Assembly (NCBI GenBank): GCA_001769805.1
Contig: MEPO01000034.1
Span: forward strand, 152,442 to 216,441
Source of the DNA: Bdellovibrionales bacterium GWA1_52_35
GTDB lineage: Bacteria > Bdellovibrionota > UBA1018
DNA: 64,000 nt
Reading direction: 5' to 3'
Of this stretch, positions 25,844 through 34,425 are shown piece by piece; the first letter of the stretch is position 1, and each line of letters begins with the position of its first letter. The notes below the pieces were generated by a model that was not told the origin of the DNA, ran no database searches, and saw nothing but the letters and a program-made list of their open reading frames with translations. Made by a program: the position numbers and the translations under genes.

Positions 25844-25930
25844 TGTTTTTTGACAGACCCAAAAAAAGAGTTCAGGCTGAATCCATAAGCATGTTAAAGA
25901 ATATGCCCCCGGGAAAACGCCGGAGCAGAC

Positions 25931-25958
25931 CTGAGCAGAGATAGCGAAAAAGTATAAT
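25931..25958 (+). promoter_or_regulatory. Candidate sigma-70 promoter for nrdJ
   Basis: A perfect -10 TATAAT at 25953-25958 has a poor -35 (CTGAGC, three of six matches) 16 bases upstream. Transcription would start near 25965, giving a leader of about 67 bases. A better -35, TTGACA at 25850-25855, has no -10 at the right distance. Confidence 0.4.
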
Positions 25959-26031
25959 TTTAGGAATTTGGTGATGAGCAGTAGCGGAAGTTCTCGCATT
26001 AACGATATGAAAGACAACTTGGAGACTTTGC

Positions 26032-29000
26032 ATGGATAAGCAGTCAATTCACACCCAGGACGAGATGTTGTTGATCAAGCGTGGCAAAAACTTAAAGACG
26101 GCTGGTAATGGCAAGCCCCAGAAGTCAAAAGTTGGTGTTAATCGCTATTTCACTGAAAAATTGGCGGAGCAGGGTTTGAAACCCCTCGACGCTGTGCCCT
26201 ACATGAAGTCTTCATCCAAAATCAAAGATACTGACGGCCGGACTGTCTTTGAGATGAAAGATGTGGAAGTCCCGGCAGCCTGGACTCAGCTCGCGGTGGA
26301 TATTCTGGTTTCCAAATACTTCCGCAAAGCCGGCGTGCCTGGAACGGGGCATGAAACTTCAGTCCAGCAGGTAATCATCCGTCTGGCCCGGACCCTGGCT
26401 CAGGCTGGCGAAAAATACGGCTATTTTGATGCCGCCTCGGCCAGTGTTTTTGAAGACGAATTGTCTTACCTCTTGATTCACCAGATCGGCGCTTTCAATT
26501 CGCCAGTCTGGTTCAATCTCGGTCTTTCCGCGCAATATGGAATTGAAGGCAGTGGCGGCAACTTCGCCTGGGATCCGCAGGCCATGCGAGTGGTTGAAAC
26601 CAAAGACGCCTATTCCCGTCCACAGTGCTCAGCCTGTTTCATCCAGTCGGTCGATGATGACCTGATGGGTCTTTTCCAGCTCATGAAAAATGAAGCCAAA
26701 CTCTTCAAGTACGGCTCGGGAACTGGTACCAATTTTTCGAGAATTCGCGGTCGTCAGGAGACCCTTTCGGGTGGTGGGCTTTCTTCCGGTCTGATGAGCT
26801 TCCTGGAGGTTTTTGATAAAGGCGCCGGCGCAACGAAGTCGGGCGGTACCACTCGCCGCGCTGCAAAGATGGTCTGCCTGGATATGGATCATCCGGAAAT
26901 TGCTGATTTCATCAGCTGGAAAATGCGCGAGGAGCGCAAAGTTGCGGCTTTGATCGCAGCGGGCTACAGCTCTGATTTCAATGGTGAGGCTTACAAGACC
27001 GTAAGTGGGCAGAATGCCAATAATTCTGTACGCATCACGGATTCCTTCATGAACGCCGTGGAGCATGGGGCGAAGTGGGAAACGCGCGCACGCACCAGTG
27101 GCGAAGTGGTTGATACCTACGAAGCCCGGACACTTTGGAAGATGATTGCAGAAGCTGCCTGGTCTTGTGCAGATCCAGGTCTGCAGTTCGATACCACTAT
27201 CAATGACTGGCATACCTGTCTTGATTCAGGTCGCATCAATGCTTCCAACCCATGTTCGGAATTCATGTTCCTGGATGATACGGCATGCAATCTCGCTTCC
27301 CTGAATCTCGTCAAGTTCCTGAAAGAGGATGGCAGTTTTGATATCAAAGGTTTCCGTGAGGCAAGCCGTACTTTCAGTATCGCGCAGGAAATTTTGGTTG
27401 GGCTGTCCAGCTATCCAACCGAACAGATTGCTGAGAATTCGTATCGGTTCCGTCCGCTCGGATTGGGCTACGCCAACCTCGGCACACTCCTGATGCTCAA
27501 GGGAATCCCCTATGATTCGAAGGAAGGGCGCTCCTGGGCCGCGGCAATCACCGCGATCATGTGCGGTCATGCCTATGCAGTCAGTGCGGAAGAAGCCGGA
27601 GTCATCGGTCCCTTTGACGGTTTTGCGGTGAATCGCGAATCCATGCTCAAGGTGATCGCCAAGCACCGGGATGCCGCATACAAGCTCGATGCAGACACGC
27701 TTCCCCCCGAGCTGGCGCAAGCGGCCCGCGAAGATTGGGATCTTGCCCTGAGCCTGGGTGAGAAAAACGGCTATAGGAACTCGCAGATCACTGTTCTTGC
27801 CCCGACCGGCACCATCGGGCTGCTGATGGATTGCGATACGACGGGAGTCGAGCCCGATTTCGCGCTCGTGAAATTCAAGAAGCTCGCGGGCGGCGGCTAT
27901 TTCAAGATCGTCAATCAGTCAGTGCCAATGGCTCTGAAGAACCGTGGCTACACGGACTCTCAAATTGATGAGATCATCGGTTACCTGCTGGGTACCATGA
28001 GCTTGGATGGAGCCACTCACGTGACCCGGGACTTCCTGAAATCCAAGGGATTGACGGAACCCGAGATCGCGAAAATCGAAAAAGGCTTGCCTGGAACTTT
28101 CGAATTGACCAGCGCGTTCACACGTTTCGGTCTCGGGGACACGCTTCTGAACCGCATCGGTGTTCCCGCGGCAGAATATGAGAAGCCCACCTTCTCATTC
28201 CTGCGCTGGGCCGGGCTGACTGAAGCACAGATCAATGAAGCGAACGAAATCATTTGTGGAACGATGACAGTCGAAGGGGCTCCTCATTTGAAGGAAGAGC
28301 ATCTCGCGATCTTCGATTGTGCCAATAAATGTGGCATCAAAGGTACGCGCTTCATTGCCCCTATGGGTCATGTTTCAATGATGGCTGCAGTGCAACCCTT
28401 CCTCTCAGGTGCTATTTCAAAAACTGTGAATGTTCCGCACGAAACGACCGTCGAAGAAATCCAGGACATTTATCTGCAGGCCTGGAAAGGCGGACTGAAG
28501 GCGATTGCGCTTTATCGTGATGGTTGCAAACTCTCGCAGCCTCTGCTGGCCAAATCAGAAAAGAAAGCGGAAGAGCCGGCTAGAACTGAAGTCAAAGCGG
28601 CGGCTTCCATAGCACCAGTTACGGCGGCAGTTTCGTCTGAGCCGGTTCGTCGCAAACTGCCATCCAAACGTACGGGTTTCACCCAGGAAGCGAATGTGGC
28701 CGGTCACAAGGTCTACATCCGCACGGGTGAGTATCAGGACGGACATCTCGGCGAAGTTTTCATTGACATGCATAAAGAGGGTGCAGCCTATCGTGCAATG
28801 ATGAACTGCTTCGCAATATCTGTAAGCTTGGGACTGCAGTATGGAGTCCCGCTGAAGGAGTTTGTGGACAAGTTCACGTTCACCCGCTTTGAGCCCTCAG
28901 GTATTGTGGAGGGCCATGCCAATGTGAAAATGGCGACCTCGATCGTGGATTACATCTTCCGGGTACTCGGGATGGAGTACCTGGGGCGAACGGATTTTGT

Positions 29001-29271
29001 ACAGGTGAAGCCGTCGGTCGATCTCACAGCCGAAAAAGGCGCGGCGGCAAAGGTTTATCCCAAAAACCCGTCCCAACTTTTTGCGACTGCCGCGACTTCA
29101 GTAGCAGCATTGGCGTCTGCCGCTTCGGCAAATGGCAGCGGAACTCTTTCGGGTCATCTTGCCGAGATGATGGGGGATGCTCCTCCGTGCGATGGTTGTG
29201 GTCACACGACCGTTCGGAACGGCGCATGCTATAAATGCTTGAATTGTGGCAACAGCATGGGTTGCAGTTGA
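26032..29271 (+). CDS. nrdJ: B12-dependent (class II) ribonucleotide reductase
   Basis: It reduces ribonucleotides to deoxyribonucleotides with adenosylcobalamin and no need for oxygen. The 1079-residue chain has the active-site loop N406-P-C408-S-E410 (thiyl-radical cysteine and its partners), PQCSACFIQSVDDDLMG at about 196-212, and PTGTIGLLMDCDTTGVEPD in the barrel. After a proline/alanine-rich linker (about 845-880) comes a TSCPD-type domain, then a cysteine cluster (C1053, C1056, C1066, C1069, C1072, C1078) that may bind zinc or pass electrons. ATG 26032 has GGAGAC upstream. No class I or III subunit lies nearby. Confidence 0.95.
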   Translation: MDKQSIHTQDEMLLIKRGKNLKTAGNGKPQKSKVGVNRYFTEKLAEQGLKPLDAVPYMKSSSKIKDTDGRTVFEMKDVEVPAAWTQLAVDILVSKYFRKAGVPGTGHETSVQQVIIRLARTLAQAGEKYGYFDAASASVFEDELSYLLIHQIGAFNSPVWFNLGLSAQYGIEGSGGNFAWDPQAMRVVETKDAYSRPQCSACFIQSVDDDLMGLFQLMKNEAKLFKYGSGTGTNFSRIRGRQETLSGGGLSSGLMSFLEVFDKGAGATKSGGTTRRAAKMVCLDMDHPEIADFISWKMREERKVAALIAAGYSSDFNGEAYKTVSGQNANNSVRITDSFMNAVEHGAKWETRARTSGEVVDTYEARTLWKMIAEAAWSCADPGLQFDTTINDWHTCLDSGRINASNPCSEFMFLDDTACNLASLNLVKFLKEDGSFDIKGFREASRTFSIAQEILVGLSSYPTEQIAENSYRFRPLGLGYANLGTLLMLKGIPYDSKEGRSWAAAITAIMCGHAYAVSAEEAGVIGPFDGFAVNRESMLKVIAKHRDAAYKLDADTLPPELAQAAREDWDLALSLGEKNGYRNSQITVLAPTGTIGLLMDCDTTGVEPDFALVKFKKLAGGGYFKIVNQSVPMALKNRGYTDSQIDEIIGYLLGTMSLDGATHVTRDFLKSKGLTEPEIAKIEKGLPGTFELTSAFTRFGLGDTLLNRIGVPAAEYEKPTFSFLRWAGLTEAQINEANEIICGTMTVEGAPHLKEEHLAIFDCANKCGIKGTRFIAPMGHVSMMAAVQPFLSGAISKTVNVPHETTVEEIQDIYLQAWKGGLKAIALYRDGCKLSQPLLAKSEKKAEEPARTEVKAAASIAPVTAAVSSEPVRRKLPSKRTGFTQEANVAGHKVYIRTGEYQDGHLGEVFIDMHKEGAAYRAMMNCFAISVSLGLQYGVPLKEFVDKFTFTRFEPSGIVEGHANVKMATSIVDYIFRVLGMEYLGRTDFVQVKPSVDLTAEKGAAAKVYPKNPSQLFATAATSVAALASAASANGSGTLSGHLAEMMGDAPPCDGCGHTTVRNGACYKCLNCGNSMGCS

Positions 29272-29280
29272 TTTAAATTC

Positions 29281-29997
29281 TTAAACAGGCCAGCTCAAAG
29301 GGAGCCGGGCTTCGAGCAGAAGTCTGGCTTCTCTTTTATGAGCGGTCGGAAGCAGTGGGAGCTCAATGCGCCAGGCATGCAGCCAAAGGCGATCTGCAAG
29401 CCTTCCTTTGTAAATCAAGTCCCCATCTATCGGCCAATTCACGCTCGCCAGATGACAACGGATCTGATGCATGACTCCGGTCCTGATTTCAATGAAAAGA
29501 TCCAGTCGGCGTGCCTGCTCATCAATGACTTTGACCTCTTGGATGAGTGTTTTTGCTGCAAGTGCTTTGCCTCGTATTTGACGAAGGGCCGCGGCGTTGT
29601 GAATGCAGATCATCTTTTTTGAACTTTTGGCTGAGTGGCCAAGTGGAAATGATATTTCGCCCGGAGGGAGAGGGTCGGGCGGAGATATTGATCCGTCCTT
29701 TTGTTTCGGGGAGCAGATCGCGCGGTACCATTTACGAACCCGATCGGTTTTCCAGTGCTGCTGAAGGAAATCAAAGTATTCGTTTGTTTTTGCGAAGACA
29801 AGGAGGCCGCTTGTTCCGGTGTCCAGCCTGTGCAGAATCCCTGGCTCAAGCCCCCCGCGTCCGATATTGCGCAATCCCGGGAAATGGGCCAAAGCGGAAT
29901 GGACGGCAGTTCCGGTCTCTTCACTGTTCAAGGGAATCGAGGGCATCCCGGCAGGTTTGTTGAGTACAAGAAGTTTGGAGTCTTCGTAGATAATCAT
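29281..29997 (-). CDS. RluA-family RNA pseudouridine synthase
   Basis: It isomerises uridine to pseudouridine in rRNA or tRNA. The catalytic motif is GILHRLDTGTSGLLVFAKT, with D in HRLDT, and the opening IIYEDSKLLVLNKPAGMPS is the family's usual first strand. The reading frame is open back to GTG 30090, but that would overlap the lipoprotein gene by 80 bases, and the conserved part begins at ATG 29997, so I choose that (238 residues). There is no S4 domain. The target position cannot be told from sequence. It converges with nrdJ. Confidence 0.85.
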   Translation of the reverse strand: MIIYEDSKLLVLNKPAGMPSIPLNSEETGTAVHSALAHFPGLRNIGRGGLEPGILHRLDTGTSGLLVFAKTNEYFDFLQQHWKTDRVRKWYRAICSPKQKDGSISPPDPLPPGEISFPLGHSAKSSKKMICIHNAAALRQIRGKALAAKTLIQEVKVIDEQARRLDLFIEIRTGVMHQIRCHLASVNWPIDGDLIYKGRLADRLWLHAWRIELPLLPTAHKREARLLLEARLPLSWPV

Positions 29998-30010
29998 TCT
30001 GGGCAGTCGC

Positions 30011-32320
30011 TCAATAATCCGGAGCCATGCAGGCGGTGTCCGGGTTTCCGGGTTCAAGGTGGGCGCCAAGATTTTTGGAGAGGGGATCACTTGCGGAAAA
30101 GCCGGATTTCAGTTTGACGTTGGCTCCACAGCAGCCCTGACTGGGAGAAAATTTCCCGGTTTTGCCCCCGCCCGCGTCATAGGTCACGATGCAACCATAC
30201 GTACTGTCGCTTACAAGTGCCTGTTCAGTCCAGAGGGCGTCAGCCAGGAGCGGGAATTTGGGCCAATCCACGGTTCCGCTGCTTGAGCCTACGACAGTTC
30301 GGTCGCACGTCTGGTCTGCGCAAAGGGGTTCAGTCGTGGTGTCTGTTTTTAGCAGGTCGACAACAAAGGTGTTCGGATGACGGGCAACACCCTGGAGAAT
30401 GCTATCACCGAAATTGTCCGGGCAACCGCTGGCCAGTTTAGCCGGATAATTGGAAGGTAAGTTCGGTATCGTGGGGGTGCAGGCCGTGCTCGTTGAGTTT
30501 TTCACAACATGGGAGGTGAAGGGAGATACTGAGCCCCAGACGGCACTGTTCACTGTGGGTCGAACGTCAATCATAGGCACATTATTGTTCTGGGTGGGGT
30601 AAGCCTCCGCACACCAGGCAATATTTCCGGTGTTGGGGTCTTTTGCAAAGTGCAGCGGCGGGTCGCGAAATTCTGGGTCAGGTTTTGGAGCGCAGGCCAG
30701 GAACTCGGTATCTTCCACATAGTGAGGTGCCCAAGGCTGGATTGGTCGGATATAAGCATGCGGGTAAACGGGATTCGCAGCATTGACGGTAGCAATCGAA
30801 AGCACGGTATGATCTGAGTTGAGAACCGTGAGCGCAGCTGAGCAGGAGTTCCGGGTGTCAGTATTGGGAAATTCTATTCCGTCGATGTTCTTGCCACGCC
30901 AACTCGAGTTATTGGTTGCCACGTAACCGGGAAGAATATCTTTGGGATATTCATTCGCCCTTGGGGCGGGAATGCCCGTGACCCCTGAATGATCGAAGAA
31001 CGAGAATGGGCAGGGTTTCGGACCGCGCATCGTGAAAGGTTTGGTTGTGGTAGAGCTGCTCGGACCTTTTACGGGGCGATCCAGGACATAGACGGTATCA
31101 GTCGATTGGGTCTGGTCCATGGGCGCGCCATTAGTATTGAAGACCTGGGGGTAGAGCGAAATATATCTCCTGAGTCGGAAGGTGGGGCGCTCTCTTTGCG
31201 CTTTATCAAAGAAGCTCGGACAAGTTCCGTCTTTATTCGGTTTGGCAGCGAAGCCCAGGCATGAATTAATGAGACCGTCTCTTGAACTTGATGAACCAGT
31301 GGCAGTTTTAAAACAGCGGGAACCCTGGGAGGTGGGATCTGTTCCGTTGGAAACTTTCGTGAAAGCTTCGACCCCGATCGGAAATGACTCCGTATGATCC
31401 AGCGAGAGTGCGAAGGAAGTATCCAGAGGCCAGGCATTCGAAAGGGCTGCGGAGGCGCCTGGGAGGTATTCCTGGACCTTTGGGCAGATATAGCGTGCAT
31501 TACCCGGATTAATACTTCCGCGCTCACTGTCGCGGACATAAAGATTGTAATAATACGCTTGCGAGGAATTCTGAATGGTATCGATTCCGTAGCAATCATA
31601 AGCATTGGCGGTGCCATCCGCTTTGGTCAGGCAGAAGCGGCTGGCCAGTGGGAACTTGATATCCCCGCTGTCGGTAGTGGCTGTTGCGAGGAAACTCGAG
31701 ATGGACATTCCGCGTTTGAATTGCTCGTAACAAGTGTAGCGCAGAATATTGTCGAAGTAATGGCCCTGCTGATCCTGAAAGGAGCCGCTCACGGCAGAGG
31801 TCGATTTAGTCATCGTGATGGTATTTACGGTGAAGACGCTGTTGTTTCCGGCAGCAGGAGCAAGAGTGATGCTTAGAGGAGTTCCATCGAGAATTTCGTT
31901 CGTATAAACAGTTTTGTCTGGAGAAGCGCAGGTAACCCCATAGGGCTGGACTGCCGTCACTTTGGTCTGGATATTCCGTTTTACAGGAATGTTTGTTCCT
32001 GATGTTGAATTGATTTCCTGCCAGGAAAATTTGCAGACACAAGGTCGGGTGGCAGTGGTGGTGCTGTCAGTGGCACCTGAGCAAACCGTCTGAAGCGTGG
32101 TTGTTGAGCGGGTATTGTCAAAAGACAGTTGGGCCGTCCCGGCTTGAGTGCCGGTCCCGGAGACATCAATATTGACGTTGACGAGGTAAAGCGAGGGGCC
32201 CGTACTGATCGGGACATCACTGGCTTTGGCAATCGGTAAAGTTTTGGGGAGCTTGGACGTGGTACATCCCGCCGCCGCGATCAGTAAAAGTGAAAGTAAG
32301 AAAACTCTGTTCAGTCTCAT
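30011..32320 (-). CDS. Large lipoprotein of unknown function (769 aa)
   Basis: A lipoprotein signal (MRLNRVFLLSLLLIAAAGC, C19) starts a 769-residue chain rich in S, T, P, N and cysteine, with low charge, as in surface proteins. Shared features with the upstream 605-aa protein suggest paralogy: an early CxCxFSW motif (CVCKFSW; CSCIFSF in the other), a middle stretch with TCP then R-rich strand, and PHYVED followed by a cysteine, found near residue 530 here and near 123 in the other. No enzyme motif is seen. It follows the 605-aa gene by 12 bases and precedes rluA by 13. Confidence 0.7.
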   Translation of the reverse strand: MRLNRVFLLSLLLIAAAGCTTSKLPKTLPIAKASDVPISTGPSLYLVNVNIDVSGTGTQAGTAQLSFDNTRSTTTLQTVCSGATDSTTTATRPCVCKFSWQEINSTSGTNIPVKRNIQTKVTAVQPYGVTCASPDKTVYTNEILDGTPLSITLAPAAGNNSVFTVNTITMTKSTSAVSGSFQDQQGHYFDNILRYTCYEQFKRGMSISSFLATATTDSGDIKFPLASRFCLTKADGTANAYDCYGIDTIQNSSQAYYYNLYVRDSERGSINPGNARYICPKVQEYLPGASAALSNAWPLDTSFALSLDHTESFPIGVEAFTKVSNGTDPTSQGSRCFKTATGSSSSRDGLINSCLGFAAKPNKDGTCPSFFDKAQRERPTFRLRRYISLYPQVFNTNGAPMDQTQSTDTVYVLDRPVKGPSSSTTTKPFTMRGPKPCPFSFFDHSGVTGIPAPRANEYPKDILPGYVATNNSSWRGKNIDGIEFPNTDTRNSCSAALTVLNSDHTVLSIATVNAANPVYPHAYIRPIQPWAPHYVEDTEFLACAPKPDPEFRDPPLHFAKDPNTGNIAWCAEAYPTQNNNVPMIDVRPTVNSAVWGSVSPFTSHVVKNSTSTACTPTIPNLPSNYPAKLASGCPDNFGDSILQGVARHPNTFVVDLLKTDTTTEPLCADQTCDRTVVGSSSGTVDWPKFPLLADALWTEQALVSDSTYGCIVTYDAGGGKTGKFSPSQGCCGANVKLKSGFSASDPLSKNLGAHLEPGNPDTACMAPDY

Positions 32321-32332
32321 GGGTCCTCTTGC

Positions 32333-34150
32333 CTATTCAGGTTGAAGCGCACAAACCGGGAATACGCCGGGCCGGTTTGGATCTTCGGAGTTAGGGTCAC
32401 TGTTTTCTCCTGCATCATGCAGTTTCAGTCCGTAAATAACCCGTTTGCTTGGAGCGCAATCCCCCGGGGTTGCGGGATTCAGCGGATCGGGTGAGAGGCA
32501 GTCTCCGGGCAGAAACCGATATGGAGTGTAAACGTCAGAATCGGCGATGGATGAATTCTGCATGGTGCTGGTCATGACCGTGGGAGGGGTTACGACAAAG
32601 AGGTAATCCGTCTGACCCAGATCTGAGATGTTGGGAATGTTTTCGTAAGAAAGATTCGAATCAAAGGGTACGCCCCTCGGTGCGGTGCCCGCATTGTTCA
32701 GCTCGCAAAGATTGAGCGGATAGTCGGGAGCCCCAAGGTTACAGGAACCATTGATCTGAGCGGGTTGCCAGATATCGGTCCCAGCACCGAACATTTCGTA
32801 ATTTGGAAACTGTGCAATTGAATTTTGGCTCGAACAGCCCGGACTGGTCTGGCTGGCGCACGCATCCACCTCTGACAATCCCTGGAACTTGACGCACAGA
32901 CCGCGGGACCCGGTTGTTGTTGTGGACCAGATCGCCCGGGCAGCAAGTGTGTTGGGGGCCCCGACAGCCTGCAGCCCTTTGCAGTCTCTGATGATGGAAG
33001 TATTGTCATCACCGGCGACAGAGTTGCCGGGATTGCACGCAATGTTCTGAACGTTTAATAAAGCAGTGCTGCGAGGGAATTTTGGCACTTCAAAAGCTTT
33101 TCTGAAAAGCCAGACTTTCACCCATTTGTATCCGGGAGGAATATTGGTCACGGTGTCGGGACAGGTTTCTCCGTTGGATGTCGAAACGGGACTCGCTCCG
33201 TAACCCAGAGGGGGAGTGCCGCCGGCGGGTGAAATGGTTTCGGGTGCGATATAGGCATTCACCGGGATTGAAAAAATTCCGGTCTTCGCTTTTGCAAGAT
33301 AGAATGTCGAGCGATCGTTTTCACTGCCCTGAGGCGGGAAGATCCGGATACTGCCCAAGGCATCGGGAGCCACGCTATAAACAGACAGATCAATCCCGGA
33401 AGCCGAATTGGACGAAGAAGGATTGGGTGGACAGCTCCAGTTCGGAAGCTTCTTGCTTGCAAAAATCGTGTAAGCGCCGCCAAAGTTTGAGGTATAGAAG
33501 TTCCTCGGAAACGAAATCCTCGGGTCATCCGACTGGATCGGATCATAGATGCTCGGCTCAAAGAGGTGAGGAATGGTTTCGATTCGACGGCACTGATACC
33601 GCTCTGCTTTGACAAAAGTGGAGGCATCCACAGGGTCCAGGCCCGAAATTGCCTGAGTGACTTTGACTTCATTCGAAGTGGCTTCATTAAAGCTGTTCAA
33701 CATGATTTTTATATTGAAATAGGCAATAGAGGCCGGAATCACAGCGGTATTGCAGCGAAGCATGTCGTCTTCAACGTAGTGAGGGACTACGGGTTCGACA
33801 CGGCTGTTAAAATTGGAATCGATGAAGCTGAAGATGCAGGAACAATTGGGTGCCTCATTGTCAGTTCCCCTACAGAAACTTCCAATGCTGCCGGAACCAT
33901 CGCCGATGAGATCCAGGGAGCCGGAGCTGTTGACGCTCGTCATCACCTTGGTCAAAACCATCATTCCGGAATCAAAGGATGTCGGATCGCCGGTTTCTGA
34001 GTTGGTCTTGGTGTTGCTCGTGATTCGTCCAAAATTGGTGGTGCATGCAGCGCTTGTCAGAAATAAAAGACACAAGAAGGCACTCACACCGACAGCGGTG
34101 ACTTTCGTAGATTTCCCCGGAAAAATCTGGTTTTTCCTTAATCCCACCAC
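32333..34150 (-). CDS. Large lipoprotein of unknown function (605 aa)
   Basis: Opens with a basic n-region, a hydrophobic helix and the lipobox-like SAAC (C36); the serine at -3 is unusual. The mature protein is S/T/P/N-rich with about 20 cysteines, suggesting many disulfides. Related to the next gene downstream, as described there. The start is GTG 34150 with AGAGGG seven bases upstream; that ribosome site is within a 14-base sequence also found at the start of the 1410-aa gene. The gene lies 12 bases before the 769-aa one and 275 bases after the 1410-aa one. Confidence 0.7.
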   Translation of the reverse strand: MVGLRKNQIFPGKSTKVTAVGVSAFLCLLFLTSAACTTNFGRITSNTKTNSETGDPTSFDSGMMVLTKVMTSVNSSGSLDLIGDGSGSIGSFCRGTDNEAPNCSCIFSFIDSNFNSRVEPVVPHYVEDDMLRCNTAVIPASIAYFNIKIMLNSFNEATSNEVKVTQAISGLDPVDASTFVKAERYQCRRIETIPHLFEPSIYDPIQSDDPRISFPRNFYTSNFGGAYTIFASKKLPNWSCPPNPSSSNSASGIDLSVYSVAPDALGSIRIFPPQGSENDRSTFYLAKAKTGIFSIPVNAYIAPETISPAGGTPPLGYGASPVSTSNGETCPDTVTNIPPGYKWVKVWLFRKAFEVPKFPRSTALLNVQNIACNPGNSVAGDDNTSIIRDCKGLQAVGAPNTLAARAIWSTTTTGSRGLCVKFQGLSEVDACASQTSPGCSSQNSIAQFPNYEMFGAGTDIWQPAQINGSCNLGAPDYPLNLCELNNAGTAPRGVPFDSNLSYENIPNISDLGQTDYLFVVTPPTVMTSTMQNSSIADSDVYTPYRFLPGDCLSPDPLNPATPGDCAPSKRVIYGLKLHDAGENSDPNSEDPNRPGVFPVCALQPE

Positions 34151-34163
34151 TTCAAAACCCTCT
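34150..34163 (-). repeat. 14-base start-site repeat, copy 1 of 2
   Basis: The 14 bases AGAGGGTTTTGAAG (minus strand) occur at 34150-34163 directly before the GTG of the 605-aa lipoprotein and at 38653-38666 across the TTG start of the 1410-aa lipoprotein. In both places AGAGGG is placed as the ribosome site. In the first, TTG inside the repeat opens a frame that stops after five codons. This suggests that a translation start region was duplicated along with the genes. Confidence 0.5.
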
Positions 34164-34425
34164 TACCTTTAAATGTGCAAGCCTCATGCAAAGATCAGAA
34201 CCCGTTTAAAAACAGCATTCCTGATTCGAAAATCCTCTCTACAGCTGTCTACGTCTTGAGCGGGGTACTTTCGGAAACTGCTGGGTTTCTGCCAAGTACT
34301 CGTCTCCACTAGCCTTATCGGTCGAAACAGGGATCTGTATAAGGGGCAGGCACTGATTGATGCTTGGACGGAGTAAGTTGCTGAAATTAAAATGAAATAA
34401 TCCGAGACCTGTTTCCAGTACTGTG

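Larger units (their letters stand above)
25601..26031 (+). other. 431-base gap upstream of nrdJ
   Basis: No ORF with coding character is seen on either strand. The stretch holds a pair of NrdR-box-like repeats (25801-25843), a TTGACA (25850-25855) and a perfect TATAAT (25953-25958), each listed or discussed separately. A short T-rich part at 25601-25670 follows the outer-membrane gene but has no convincing hairpin. I looked for an adenosylcobalamin riboswitch, expected for a B12-dependent enzyme in some bacteria, and did not see its conserved B12 box. Confidence 0.6.

Noticed and set aside
25601..26031. Adenosylcobalamin riboswitch before nrdJ
   Set aside because: I looked for the B12 box and flanking helices and did not find them.
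29998..30090. Longer N-terminus for the pseudouridine synthase
   Set aside because: It needs a GTG start and an 80-base overlap with the lipoprotein gene; family similarity begins at ATG 29997.
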